Shown here: positions 1 to 12,340 of the stretch, in pieces | Layout of the letters: the number at the start of each line of letters is the position of its first letter | How positions within the stretch are numbered: position 1 is the first letter of the stretch | Source: Tamarix chinensis | Taxonomy: Eukaryota > Streptophyta > Magnoliopsida > Caryophyllales > Tamaricaceae | Assembly: GCA_030549775.1 (NCBI GenBank) | Contig: CM060175.1 | Coordinates: 30,212,762-30,276,761, forward strand | DNA: 64,000 bases | Reading direction: 5' to 3' | Notes under the pieces: generated by a model | The model's database searches: none | What the model saw: the letters and a program-made list of their open reading frames with translations, nothing else | Told to the model about the DNA's origin: nothing | Made by a program: the position numbers and the translations under genes

Positions 1-857
1 GTGGGAAAATGGGATAATTTAAAATAATTAAACTTATAAAATAATAGGATGTAATATTTTTGATAATAAATTTATTTAATAATTTAATATAATATAATTA
101 AATATATTGGCTTAAAAAGGATAATTATAGTAAAATACTAGTTTGAAATTTTATTTAAGTAAAAATAATATGGTAAAATAACAAAATAATTATTTTTAAT
201 TTATTAAATACACCAATCCAAATTTTTATACTAAAAAATCCATAAAATAATTAAACTAAATAATTTTAAAAGCTAATTTATTTCAAATAAAAACCATTTA
301 TTAAATTATTGGTTTTATAAAATTTTGGGGGATTATATGTTAATTCATCCTACAACACTTTCTTTAATAATGAGCCATAATACGAAAATTGTCTAAGATA
401 GACATACAAGGTTTGGTAATATATATGTCAAGCTTGAAGATGTGAAAGTTTGGATGTGAAATGACCAACATGCAACATTAGAATAATTGGGTGGAAGTTC
501 GAATACAATTACGCACTAATTAATATTTTACTTTGTTAGTTGTAACAAATATATGTAAGTCCTAATGCCATAGATTGATTACATGTAATGTTATGTGGTT
601 AAGTGTGAAATGACTTATCATAGAGATTGGATTAAACATGTGCATTAGTCGTCATTAACTAGTTATTTCAACGGTTGTTTTATAGTTGGTTAAGATTCTA
701 TTATTTCACCAGTTGTTAGCTGATTTTGGCATAATTTTGAATCATAAAATGACATGTATGATGTGTTTAAAGTTGAGAAATCAACCTCACTTTGTGAGAA
801 TTTAAAACTTTCAATATCTTTATGAGTTGAGAGTAGCCACTGAAAGATTCCTTGAGC
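1..857. other. AT-rich left flank with no recognised gene
   Basis: This stretch is AT-rich and has no open frame that I recognise. The part nearest the element (about 690-857) is open for 61 codons on the minus strand, but it resembles no family I know. It is the left flank of the target into which the 863-12,335 retrotransposon inserted. Across the element it continues at 12,341, where a decayed gag gene lies on the minus strand, so this part could be the downstream remainder of the same old retroelement. Confidence 0.5.
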
Positions 858-862
858 ATTCT
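858..862. repeat. Target site duplication ATTCT (left copy)
   Basis: The five bases ATTCT lie directly before the TG that starts the left LTR. The same five bases directly follow the CA that ends the right LTR (12,336-12,340). A 5-bp duplication is the usual integration footprint of LTR retrotransposons. It shows that both outer ends of the element are original. Confidence 0.93.
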
Positions 863-1529
863 TGTAACACCCCAAAATTCACTAAATTTTTTTTAACGGA
901 AGCAATTAAGATAGAAACACTTAAAACTTGTGAATTCTCGGAATGTTACCGCCACACTTAGTACCAGACCGGTTCTCTCCAACCGTTCAAGTACAAGTGC
1001 TAAGGCTAAAAAAAAGATTTACGTTAAATTCAAATTAACAATTCATAAAAGGATTCGAAAGATCATACAACAAAATCAGAGTACGAGAAATTAAGAGTTA
1101 ATTACAATACCCTTGAAGTTTCAAATAACGCTTGTAACTTCTAAATAGAAATAAATTTAACCAAGATAAAACCCGATGGGTCAAATTCCGGATTGCCTAC
1201 TCACTCAAGTGAGGCCTGCCACCCCACAATAGTCCCTGATCTTAAACCTGCATAAGAGGTCTGCTCCCCACCATCAGTGGATCATCACAGGACCCATCAA
1301 CCAAGGTAGTATCAGTACGGGTCCAGTACTGAGTAAGGTGACTTGATCACTAAGGCCAACACATAAATATATAAATCATGCAGGACGTAAAAGAGCATAT
1401 TCATAAATGCATATGATCAACCGGGTAAAAGTACAAAGGCCCAATTGTAGTCCAGATTAATCGTTTCATTAATCTCTTATCACAGTTCAATTCACACTAT
1501 GCCTTTTTCAATCCATGCGAGCATAGGAA

Positions 1530-1990
1530 CACCCCACTATTATAACCGGGGGGCCGGTCACAATAGAGCATCAAGCCCTAACCACTATTATTACCGGTGG
1601 ATCGATCACAATAGAGCATCATTCCCTTACCACTATTATTACCGGTGGATTGGTCACATATAGGGTAGAAACCCTAACCACTATTCCTAACCGGTGGATC
1701 GGTTTGGTTCCTCCTCGTATGGTGTTCCACTGTAAGTAATTAGTGTCTTTTATTTGCCTTAGCAAAACTCTGGTTCATTTTCATTGAGATCGGGATCCCC
1801 CACTATTATAACCGGTGGGCTGGTCACAATAGGACATCATGCCCTAACCACTATTATTACCGGTGGATCAGTCACAATAGGGTAAAACCCTAACCACTAT
1901 TTTAACCGGTGGATCGGTCACGCATAGGGCAAAACCCTAACCACTATTACTGACCAGTGGATCGGCCGGTCCCATCTCAATATCTTCCAC
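1530..1990. repeat. Minisatellite of about 50 bp in the 3' LTR
   Basis: A unit built around CCACTATTATTACCGGTGGA, followed by TCGGTCACAATAGGG and a CCCTAA step, recurs about eight times with a spacer at 1,700-1,795. The matching array in the other LTR lies at about 8,035-8,475. The unit includes a GC-rich partial palindrome (ACCGGTGG). Its role is unknown. A related piece appears at 41,329-41,460. Confidence 0.8.
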
Positions 1991-2099
1991 TTTAAGTAAT
2001 TAGTGTCTTAAATATTTTATTCAAAGGCTTTCACCATGGACATGCACGAATCATAAATCATAAATTCCATATTCATCATACTTTATTCACCAATTACAC

Positions 2100-3170
2100 A
2101 TGATACAACAAAAACCCTAAGCAGCCACACCAAACCCTAATCAACCACTAGAAACCATAATTAATCACTCCAAATCCTATCTAACCATAACAACCATAAT
2201 TAGCCATTCCAAACCTTAGCTCAGTCTCCTACGTACCCAGATAATGCTCTACATACTATCTCTCACCCAAAGTGTTTAAACGCCCAAACAACACTTACAT
2301 TACGTTCCTTACATCCCAAATCAACTTTCCACACATAAATTTCATACCCATGCACACATTAACCTCCCTATGCAAACCTTCGAACTTCTTCATGCAAACC
2401 CTAAAATTCCACGTGAAACTCTAAATTCAACCATGCAAACCCTAATACCACCATACAACCATCAATGTCACCATGTAAATCCTAATACCACCATACAACT
2501 ATAATATTATCATACAAACCCTAATACCAACATACATCCATTAATACCACCAGGCAAACCCTAGATTCCGTCATACAAAACCCTAAATTCAAACCATATA
2601 AGATCCAAAGATTTGTCCATACCAACTCTAAATTCAAACTATAAAGATTCTTCCATGCCAAACCCTAAGTTCAAACCATTACTATTCATCCATACCAACC
2701 TTACATTCAATCCTCACAAAACCAAAGACTCATCCTTACCAAACCCTAAATTCAAACCATACCAACCCAAAGATTCAAATCATATAAAACCCAAAGATTT
2801 TTCCTCATACTACAATTGATTAGATTCTCCCTTTTCATAACCACAAATTAGATTCTCCCATACAAGATCATAAGTTAGATTCTTCCACATAAAATCATAA
2901 ATTAGAACCTCCCAAGAAAAACCATAAAATGGATTCCCCAAACAAATCATAAATTAGATTTTCCCAATCAAATCATAAATTAGATTCTCCCCTATAATAT
3001 CATAAATTACATTCTCCCAAATAACATCATAAACTAGATTCTCCCAAACAAACCATAATTTAATTCTCCCAATCAATCATAAATTAAATTCTCCCCTATA
3101 ATATCATAAATTAAATTCTCCCAAATAGCATCATAAACTAGATTATTCCTTATAAAACCATAAAATTTAG
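2100..3170. repeat. AAACCCTAA-rich and AGATTCTCC-rich tandem tracts in the 3' LTR
   Basis: From about 2,100 to 2,810 the sequence repeats variants of AAACCCTAA and CATACAACC. From about 2,815 to 3,170 it repeats a unit of about 30 bp around CATAAATTAGATTCTCCC. Both tracts recur in the other LTR (about 8,600-9,310 and 9,315-9,660). The first resembles the plant telomere heptamer CCCTAAA but is irregular, so it is a degenerate minisatellite and not an interstitial telomere. Confidence 0.75.
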
Positions 3171-3768
3171 GTCAACTCACTTCCCTTAGTCAACTTCTTT
3201 CCCCATCCTACTTTTCATCTTTTCTCCCATACAAACCACACCGTCATCCTCTCATGCATGTCTTACAGGGTCATAACACATATTGTCACATACATATAGT
3301 ACATATGCCATACAAAAACATACTTCAACTCCATGTCATACCACATATAAAATAATTAATGATAATAAATATAGGATACATAGCATGCGAAGCACATAAT
3401 GCACATAAGAACATAAAAGGCCTTAGCACCCCTTACCTAAAACGACACTGGTCTTGGAGCACACTCCTACGCCTCCTTAGGGTTTTGGCTGGTTTTACCT
3501 ATTATGAGAGAAAAGCTAAAATTAGACTCTCTCCTATCAAAATAATATTAAACACTAATTTAATATAAGACTAGGTTTTTGATAAAATAATAATAACACA
3601 AATACCAAAATAATATCAATATTAATATTAATAATATCAATAAAAATAGTAGAAATAATAATAAAAAGGCATTACTAAAAAATAAAGTGAAATAAGGGCT
3701 TCAGAACCTTTACCAAAATAATACTAAGAAGATTATTTGTAAATTACATAACCAAATTCAAAAAAAAA

Positions 3769-3770
<2 letters not shown>

Positions 3771-3849
<79 letters not shown>
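3771..3849. repeat. Compound TAA/TGA microsatellite in the 3' LTR
   Basis: A run of TAA units passes directly into a run of TGA units. The other LTR carries the same compound repeat, shorter, at about 10,250-10,318. A second TAA run lies at 4,059-4,125 (about 10,529-10,560 in the other LTR). The different repeat numbers arose after insertion. Confidence 0.9.
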
Positions 3850-4059
3850 AACGATAATAATAGTAAAATTAATAACAACACTAATGTTAAAATATTTGTA
3901 TTAATAATGATAAATAAGAATAATGGAAATTCGAAATAGAAAATAATAATAATAATTATACGTATAACATTTTAATATTAATAATAGTAAATATAGAAAT
4001 AATAAGAAGAATAATAATAAAATCGAATTAAAATATATTAGGCTTCAGCCCTCAACATA

Positions 4060-4126
<67 letters not shown>

Positions 4127-4224
4127 CATATTAAAATGTAAATATTAAGAATAATAATAATAGTATTTATATGTAAATAATTGAAATAAAATAATTTAAG
4201 GGTTATAAAAATAGGGAAAATAGC

Positions 4225-5470
4225 TGAGAGGGTCTAGGGTTCAACCAAATGTTGGTGGGGATAGGCGGCACCGGAGGTGGCGCACGGCGGTGGCGGCGAT
4301 GGGCGGGATGAGGAAAGAAAGAGGGGAAAGTTGCATGCTGGGAATAAGATAGGAAGAATTAAAATGGGAGCTGGGGTGTTTTGAATTCCCCAGAAGGAGA
4401 GGGACAGAATGAGGGTGGTGGCAGAGCCAAAGATGGCGGTGCACGGCGGCGGTGGGTGGTGGCTAAATGGAGAAGAAGGAGAAAGAGAGAGGAGGAGAGG
4501 GAGAAAGAGGAAACTAAAGGTATGGGGAGATAGAGGAGGTTCTGCAGGAGAGAATGGGAGGAGAAAGAAGCGGCAGAAGCGGCGAAAGAGGTGGCTAATG
4601 GTGGTTCGAAGGGCGGCGGAGGTGGAAAACAGGTTGGTCAAGAAGGGAAGTTCGCACAGTCGGGGAGGATTGTTCAGAAAGAATCGAGAGTGATGAATGG
4701 TTTGGTTAGCTATAGGGAGGTGCAAGGAATGCACGGGTGGCTAGAGAAAGCGGCGAAGTTGGTCGGAGGCGGAGGACGGGCTTCTAAAGGAGTGGCTGCA
4801 GCAAGGAAGGATTTTGTGGGTTTGGGATCAAGAGCTCGATACAGAGCTGCTTACGAGGGTATTTATAGGCTTTAGAAGAGAGGGTAGGGTTCTGTGGGTT
4901 GGCTAGTAAATAGGGAAGGTAGGTTTCTGGTCGCCGGTGGCGAGGTCGGCCGGAGGGAGTCAAAATTCGGGTAGGGGAATGCGCAGGAGAGAGAGAGGAA
5001 AAATCGCACGAAAAGGGGAGTTGATTGGGTTTATGCAATCGCCGAATCAAGGGGAAGAGAAAGGGTGGAGTCGGCTGGTCAAAACGGGCGAGACCGCCGG
5101 CGAAAATCTCGGACGGGCGGCGAAGGTTATAGGTGCAGGTCAACGGTGGCTCGGGGACGAAGAAGGAAGAAGATGGGGGTGATGGATTGGGCGGTCCAGG
5201 GGAGAAAGAAGAGAAAAAGGGAAGGAGACCGGGCGGTCGGCGCAAGGAGGGTGAGTTAAATGAAACACAGAGTTTAGAGCGTAAACATGATAAAACGCGG
5301 TGCTGAGAAGCAAGGCAGAAGGGAGCTGCTGCGCGGCGCGGGCTCGGCTGCGCCAAAGGAAAGAAGAAGGGAAACGGGCCACGACTGGCCCGGTTTGGAA
5401 GAAGAAGAAAAAAGAAAAAGAAAAGAGGAAGAAGAAGAAAAAGAAAAGGAAAAAGGAAAAAGGAAAAAAA
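4225..5470 (-). other. GC-rich, strand-asymmetric island inside the 3' LTR
   Basis: This block is GC-rich and strongly purine-biased on the plus strand (GGAGAAAG runs), in sharp contrast to its AT-rich surroundings. Open frames occur in several frames on both strands. The longest is 166 codons on the minus strand (4,234-4,734), the transcription direction of the element, and the same frame is open at 10,669-11,169 in the other LTR. The predicted peptide is low-complexity (Ser, Pro, Leu, Phe) and matches no family I know, so I do not call it a gene. The paired island at about 10,665-11,905 is very similar. A promoter or untranslated-leader role is possible but unproven. Confidence 0.55.
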
Positions 5471-5899
5471 TAAAAATAGTGGGTTAGCTTAATTAAATTA
5501 ATTATAATATTTGGGATATTTAAAAATGATAATATTTAAATAAAATAATATTTAAATCCTTTTTTAGGCTAAATTAGGATTTTTAAAAGATTTTCCATAA
5601 ATTCCTTTTTAATTAGCAAAACATCCTAATTTTCTCTAATTAAGTTATTTATAAAATTAATATTAATTTGAAACTATTTTCTCCTTCTTATTTTAAATAA
5701 AATAATTTATTTAATTTATTTTCAAAATAAAATGCTTAATTAGCTAAAATACCCAAATTCTTTTCTAATAAAAATACTTATAAATTTCTTCTTGATTTGC
5801 CCTATTTAATTCATTTTAAAAATAATTTATTTAAATATTTATTATAATAAATATCCTTTAAATGTAGTTTATACAATTAGAAATTTTTGAGGCATTTCA

Positions 5900-5913
5900 T
5901 CACTACCCCCTTA
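5900..5913 (-). other. Polypurine tract of the 5-kb-LTR element
   Basis: Read on the minus strand, TAAGGGGGTAGTGA lies directly before the TGAAAT that opens the 3' LTR. This is the expected place and composition for the plus-strand primer. Just upstream, the minus strand reads like the acidic end of a gypsy pol protein (Asp-Phe-Gly-Gly-Glu-Val), a remnant of a coding ancestor. Confidence 0.75.
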
Positions 5914-6388
5914 AAAACAGACTTCGCCCCCGAAGTCTCTGGGAGCGCCTAGGGTTAGGGAAAAACGTTCTAAGTTTCTAGAAAACCAACTAACGCTAAT
6001 AGCTTTATAAACTACCCCCTTAGGAATAAACTTACTAAAGAAAATTTAAATCCATGAAAATAGGGACACCACATAAAAACAACACTTATAAAAAAAACTA
6101 CCCCCTTAGAGACGAACTATGGGTTGTTGTACCTGGGTATAAGTTCAATTTAAATACTAAATATTAAATATTAATATTGGGAGAATTTAATAAAAAATTT
6201 ATTTATCAATAATCTATTTCGAAAAGATCTGAAGGCTCAAAATTAATAAAAGAGTTATATAAGAATTTTGGAAACACTCTCGGAAGGAATAACCGATGAA
6301 CATAAAAAAAATATGTATTATTTATGGAAATATATCATAAGAACTCAAAAATTTATTAAAAGCATATAATAAAATATTTAATTTGAAC

Positions 6389-6950
6389 TCTAACACCCCG
6401 AGACAAATTTAGTCATGTCCGAAATTATTTTTCTATAAATTAAAAAAAAACATACAACATAATAAAGCTGATTTTGGAAAGAAATTCCTGAATACGTCTT
6501 CTAAATTTAAAAATTTCCAAAAATATTAACGATTGAAACGAATAATTTAGAGTCGAAAATATTTTCTCCTGATAAAATCATTACAATAAATTTAATTATT
6601 CAATAGAAATTATATAATTTAAATAATGTATTTTGTCAACAAAATATACTTCAAAACAACGTCGTAATCACATGACAAAGTTATAATAAAAATAAATCTA
6701 AAATATAAAAATACGAGAAAGAATGGAAATACATATTATTAACCAAAAATCGAACTCATATGAAATTTAATTAAATTTAACTATGAATTTGAATCGTCGA
6801 TAAATCCATAAGACAAATTGGAATTAAAATAATTAATTATGTACATCAAATTACGTTAATAAAATCATTAAACTTAATAAATCTGGATTTTAAAAATACG
6901 GGGTATTACATTACTACCCCCTTAAAAAGGAACTTCGTCCTCGAAATTCA
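6389..6950 (-). mobile_element. Embedded LTR plus pol-terminus fragment of a smaller gypsy element
   Basis: Inside the internal region, the minus strand reads a pol-terminus-like stretch (Asn-Phe-Glu-Asp-Glu-Val, about 6,915-6,950), then a purine tract AAGGGGGTAGTAA, then TGTAATACCCCG. About 520 bp later it ends CGGGGTGTTAGA (6,389-6,910). These are the marks of the 3' end of a separate, shorter-LTR gypsy element, with one terminal base changed. It is either a nested relic or part of how this non-autonomous element was assembled. Confidence 0.6.
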
Positions 6951-7352
6951 GGGAAAATCTAAGTAGCGTAAACTTGACAAACGATTGCATAAAATATTGA
7001 TCGCAATAAATAGGTTAAAAGTAACACTGAAGAAAATAAAACGATGTTTACAAAAAACAAAACCAAGTAAAGTTGGGTCCAGCAAGGTACGCCTTAAGGT
7101 TATCAATCCACTAAACCTGTAGGACTAGGGTAAACCTAGTGGGGTTACTACCCCTTTAAGGACAAACTAATTACAAGACCATAATCACAGCAGCAAAACA
7201 CAAGGTCACTTACGCTACCCCATCGTACGATCCCCACAAGCTAATCCGGATTTTAAAATTTACTTGAAACAAGGTAAATAAATTTTCAATTAAAACATTT
7301 AGGATCGTGAGAACCAAATCTCTAACCGAAACCCGATTCTCAACAACCAAAA

Positions 7353-7364
7353 GCTCTGATACCA
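7353..7364 (-). other. Primer binding site, initiator tRNA-Met
   Basis: On the minus strand TGGTATCAGAGC follows the 5' LTR after a 3-base spacer (AAG). This 12-mer is the standard complement of the 3' end of plant initiator tRNA-Met, used by many Ty3/gypsy and Ty1/copia elements. It fixes the element's orientation. Confidence 0.92.
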
Positions 7365-7367
7365 CTT

Positions 7368-10249
7368 TGTAACACCCCAAAATTCACTAATTTTTTTTAA
7401 CGGAAGCAATTAAGATAGAAACACTTAAAACCTGTGAATTCTGGGAATGTTACCGCCACACTTAGTACCAGACCGGTTCTCTCCAACCGTTCCAGTACCA
7501 AGTGCTAAGGCTAAAGAAAAGATTTACGTTAAATTCAAATTAACAATTCAAAAAAGGATTCGAAAGATCATACAACAAAATCAGAGTACGAGAAATTAAG
7601 AGTTAATTACAATACCCTTGAAGTTTCAAATAACACTTGTAACTTCTAAATAGAAATAAATTTAACCAAGATAAAACCCGATGGGTCAAATTTCGGATTG
7701 CCTACTCACTCAAGTCAGGCCTGCCACCCCACAATAGTCCCTGATCTTAAACCTGCATAAGAGGTCTGCTCCACACCATCAGTGGATCATCACAGGACCC
7801 ATCAACCAAGGTAGTATCAGTACGGGTCCAGTACTGAGTAAGGTGACTTGATCACTAAGGCCAACACATAAATACATAAATCATGCAAGACGTAAAAGAG
7901 CATATTCATAAATACATATGATCAACCGGGTAAAAGTACAAAGGCCCAATTGTAGTCCAGATTAATCGTTTCATTAATCTCTTATCACAGTTCAATTCAC
8001 ACTATGCCTTTTTCAATCCATGCGAGCATAGGAACACCCCACTATTATAACCGGGGGGCCGCTCACAAAAGAGCATCAAGCCCTAACCACTATTATTATC
8101 GTTGGATCGGCCACAATATAGCATCATGCCCTAACCACTATTATTACCGGTGGATCGGTCACATATAGGGTAGAAACCCTAACCACTATTCCTAACCGGT
8201 GGATCGGTTCGGTTCCTCCTCGCATGGTATTCCACTGTAAGTAATTAGTGTCTTTTATTTGCCTTAGCAAAACTCTGGTTCATTTTCATTGAGATCGGGA
8301 TCCCCCACTATTATAACCGGTGGGCCGGTCACAATAGGACATCATGTCCTAACCACTATTATTACCGGTGGATCGGTCACAATAGGGTAAAACCCTAACC
8401 ACTATTTTAACAGGTGGATCGGTCACGCATAGGGCAAAACCCTAACCACTATTACTGACCAGTGGATTGGCTGGTCCCATCTCAATATCTTCCACTTTAA
8501 GTAATTAGTGTCTTAAATATTTTATTCAAAGGCTTTCACCATGGACATTCACGAATCATAAATCATAAATTCCATATTCATCATCATACTTTATTCACCA
8601 ATTACACATGATGCAACAAAAACCCTAAGAAGCCACACCAAACCCTAATCAACAACCACAAACCATAATTAATCACTCCAAATCCTATCTAACCATAACA
8701 ACCATAATTAGCCATTCCAAACCTTAGCTCAGTCTCCTACGTACCCAGATAATGCTCTACGTACTATCTTTCACCCAAAGTGTTTAAACGCCCAAACAAC
8801 ACTTACATTACGTTCCTTACATCCCAAATCAACTTTCCACTCATAAATTTCATACCCATGTAGACATTAACCTCCCCATGCAAACCTTTGAACTTCTTCA
8901 TGCAAACCCTAAAATTCCACGTGAAACTCTAAATTCAACCATGCAAACCCTAATACCACCATACAACCATCAATGTCACCATGTAAATCCTAATACCACC
9001 ATACAACTATAATATTATCATACAAACGCTAATACCAACATACATCCATTAATACCACCAGGCAAACCCTAGATTCCGTCATACAAAACCCTAAATTCAA
9101 ACCATATAAGATCCAAAGATTTGTCCATACCAACTCTAAATTCAAACCATAAAGATTATTCCATGTGAAACCCTAAGTTCAAACCATAAATATTCATCCA
9201 TACCAACCTTACAATCAATCCTCACAAAACCAAAGACTCATCCTTACCAAACCCTAAATTCAAACCATACCAACCCAAAGATTCAAATCATATAAAACCC
9301 AAAGATTTTTCCTCATACTACAATTGATTAGATTCTCCCCTTTCATAACCACAAATTAGATTCTCCCATACAAGATCATAAGTTAGATTCTTCCACATAA
9401 AATCATAAATTAGAACCTCCTAAAAAAAACCATAAATTGGATTCCCCAAACAAATCATAAATTAGATTTTCCCAATCAAATCATAAATTAGATTCTCCCC
9501 TATAATATCATAAATTACATTCTCCCAAATAACATCATAAACTAGATTCTCCCAAACAAACCATAATTTAATTCTCCCAATCAATCATAAATTAAATTCT
9601 CCCATATAGTATCATAAATTAAATTCTCCCAAATAGCATCATAAACTAGATTATTCCTTATAAAACCATACAATTTAGGTCAACTCACTTCCCTTAGTCA
9701 AATTCTTTCCCCATCCTACTTTTCATATTTTCTCCCATACAAACCACACCGTCATCCTCTCATGCATGTCTTACAGGGTCACAACACATATTGTCACATA
9801 CATATAGTACACATGCCATACAAAACATACTTCAACTCCATGTCATACCACATATAAATTAATTAATGATAATAAATATAGGATACATAGCATGCGAAAC
9901 ACATAATGCACATAAGAAAATAAAAGGCCTTAGTACCCCTTACCTAAAATGACACCGGTCTTGGAGCACGCTCCTACGCCTCCTTAGGGTTTTGGCTGGT
10001 TTTACCTATTATGAGAGAAAAGCTAAAATTAGACTATCTCCTATCAAAATAATATTTAACACTAATTTAATATAAGACTAGGTTTTTGATAAAATAATAA
10101 TATCAATATTAATATTAATAAGATTAATAAAAATAGTAGAAATAATAATAAAAAGGCATTACTCAAAAATAAAGTGAAATAAGGGCTTCAGACCCTTTAC
10201 CAAAATAATACTAAAAAGATTATTTGTAAATTACATAACCAAATTCAGA

Positions 10250-10318
<69 letters not shown>

Positions 10319-12335
10319 AACGATAATAATAGTAAAATTAATAACAACACTAATGTTAAAATATTTGTATTAATAATGATAAATAAGAATAATGGAAATT
10401 CGAAATAGAAAATAATAATAAAAATTATACTTATAACATTTTAATATTAATAATAGTAAATATAGAAATAATAAGAAGAATAATAATAAAATCGAATTAA
10501 AATATATTAGGCTTCAGCCCTCAACATAAATAATAATAAAATAATAATAATAATAATAATGCATATTAAAATATAAATATTAAGAATAATAATAATAGTA
10601 TTTATATGTAAATAATTGAAATAAAATAATTTAAGGGTTATAAAAATAGGGAAAATAGCTAAGAGGGTCTAGGGTTCAACCAAATGTTGGTGGGGATAGG
10701 CGGCTCCGGAGGTGGCGCACGGCAGTGGCGGCGGTGGCCGGAAAGAGGAAAGAAAGAGGGGAAAGTTGCATGCTGGGAATAAGATAGGAAGAAATAAAAT
10801 GGGAGCTGGGGTGTTTTGAGTTCCCGAGAAGGAGAGGGACAAAATGAGGGTGGTGGCGGAGCCAAAGGTGGCGGCGCACGGCGGCGGTGGGTGTTGGTCG
10901 AATGGAGAAGAAGGAGAAAGAGAGAGGAGGAGAGGGAGAAAGAGGAAACTAAAGGTATGGGGAGATAGAGGAGGTTCTGCAGGAGAGAATGGGAGGAGAA
11001 AGAAGCGGCAGAAGCGGCGGAAGAGGTGGCTAATGGTGGTTTGAAGGGCGGCGGAGGTGGAAAACATGTTGGTCGAGAAGGGAAGTTCGCACAGTCGGGG
11101 AGGATTGTGCAGAAAGAATCGAGAGTGATGAATGGTTTGGTTAGCTATAGGGAGGTGCAAGGAATGCACGGGTGGCTAGAGAAAGCGGCGAAGTTGGCCG
11201 GAGGCGGAGGATGGGGCTTCTAAAGGAGTGGCTGCGGAAAGGAAGGATTTTCTAGGTTTGGGATCAAGAGCTCGATACAGAGCTGCTTACGAGGGTATTT
11301 ATAGGCTTTAGAAGAGAGGGTAGGGTTCTGTGGGTTGGCTAGTAAATAGGGAAGGTAGGTTTCCGGTCACCGGTGGCGAGGTCGGTCGGAGGGAATCAAA
11401 ATTTGGGTAGGGGAATGCGCAGGAGAGAGAGAGGAAAAATTGCACGAAAAGGGGAGTTGATTGGGTTTATGCAGTCGCCGAATCAAGGGGAAGAGAAAGG
11501 GAGGAGATCGGCCGGTCAAAACGGGCGAGTCCGCCGGCGAAAATCTCGGACGGGCGGCGAAGGTTACAGGTGCAGGTCGACGGTGGCTCGGGGATGAAGA
11601 AGGAAGAAGATGGGGGCGATGGACCGGGCGGTCCAGGGGAGAAAGAAGAGAAAAAGGGAAGGAGACCGGGCGGTCGGCACAAGGAGGGTGAGTTAAATGA
11701 AACACGGTGTTTAGAGCGTAAACATGATAAAACGCGGCTCTGAGAAGCAAGGCAGAAGGGAGATGCTCCGCGGCGCGGGCTGGGTGGCGCCGAAGGAAAG
11801 AAGAAGGGAAATGGGCTGCGACTGGCCCAGTTCGGGAGAAGAAGAAAAAAGAAAAAGAAAAGAGGAAGAAGACGAAAAAAAAGAGGAAAAGGGAAAAGGG
11901 GAAAAAATAAAAATAGTGGGTTGGCTTAATTAAATTAATTAGAATATTTGGGATATTTAAAAATGATAATATTTAAATAAAATAATATTTAAATCCTTTT
12001 TTAGGCTAAATTAGGATTTTTAAAAGATTTTCCATAAATTCCTTTTTAATTAGAAAAACATCCTAATTTTCTCTAATTAAATTATTTAAAAATTAATATT
12101 TATTTGAAACTATTTTCTCCTTCTTATTTTAAATAAAATAATTTATTTAATTTATTTTCAAAATAAAATGCTTAATTAGCTAAAATACCCAAATTCTTTT
12201 CTAATAAAAATACTTATAAATTTCTTCTTTATTTGCCCTATTTAATTCAATTTAAAAATAATTTATTTAAATAATTCTTATAATAAATATGCTTTAAATG
12301 TAGTTTATACAATTAGAAATTTTCGGGGTATTTCA
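7368..12335 (-). repeat. 5' LTR of the 5-kb-LTR element
   Basis: This 4,968-bp copy matches 863-5,899 along its whole length and carries the same internal order of minisatellites, microsatellites and GC-rich island. It ends GGGGTATTTCA followed by the target duplication ATTCT. In the minus orientation it opens TGAAATACCCCG and closes GGTGTTACA, next to the primer binding site. Transcription of the element should start here and run toward lower coordinates. Confidence 0.9.
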
Positions 12336-12340
12336 ATTCT
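12336..12340. repeat. Target site duplication ATTCT (right copy)
   Basis: ATTCT follows the terminal CA of the right LTR and matches 858-862. Confidence 0.93.

Larger units (their letters stand above)
863..5899 (-). repeat. 3' LTR of the 5-kb-LTR element
   Basis: This 5,037-bp copy starts TGTAACACCCC and ends GGCATTTCA on the plus strand. It aligns end to end with 7,368-12,335. Differences are scattered substitutions, small indels and unequal trinucleotide repeat lengths (the TGA run and the second TAA run are longer here). In order on the plus strand it holds a terminal segment shared with gypsy LTRs, a minisatellite of about 50 bp, an AAACCCTAA-rich tract, a tract repeating AGATTCTCC, trinucleotide repeats, a GC-rich purine-strand island and an AT-rich end. 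The number of differences indicates an insertion that is old enough to have diverged but is not ancient. Confidence 0.9.
863..12335 (-). mobile_element. Non-autonomous LTR retrotransposon with 5-kb LTRs (LARD-like)
   Basis: The element is 11,473 bp and is bounded by a 5-bp target duplication. It consists of two near-identical LTRs (863-5,899 and 7,368-12,335) around a 1,468-bp internal region. Orientation is set by a primer binding site complementary to initiator tRNA-Met beside the right LTR and by a purine tract beside the left LTR, both reading on the minus strand. The right copy is therefore the 5' LTR. No gag, protease, reverse transcriptase or integrase frame is present, so it must have been mobilised in trans. 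Large retrotransposon derivatives (LARDs) usually have LTRs of similar size but a longer interior. Here the two LTRs make up 87 percent of the element, which is odd. The LTR ends (TGAAAT...TTACA, minus strand) and the PBS fit a Ty3/gypsy relative. Confidence in the boundaries is high; the family name is inference. Confidence 0.9.

Noticed and set aside
2100..2810. Interstitial telomere array
   Set aside because: AAACCCTAA motifs are irregularly spaced and mixed with other text, so it is a degenerate minisatellite within an LTR.
4234..4734. 166-codon minus-strand frame in the LTR as a protein gene
   Set aside because: Low-complexity Ser/Pro/Leu/Phe peptide in a purine-biased GC island where several frames on both strands are open. 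No domain is visible, so it is kept only as an observation.
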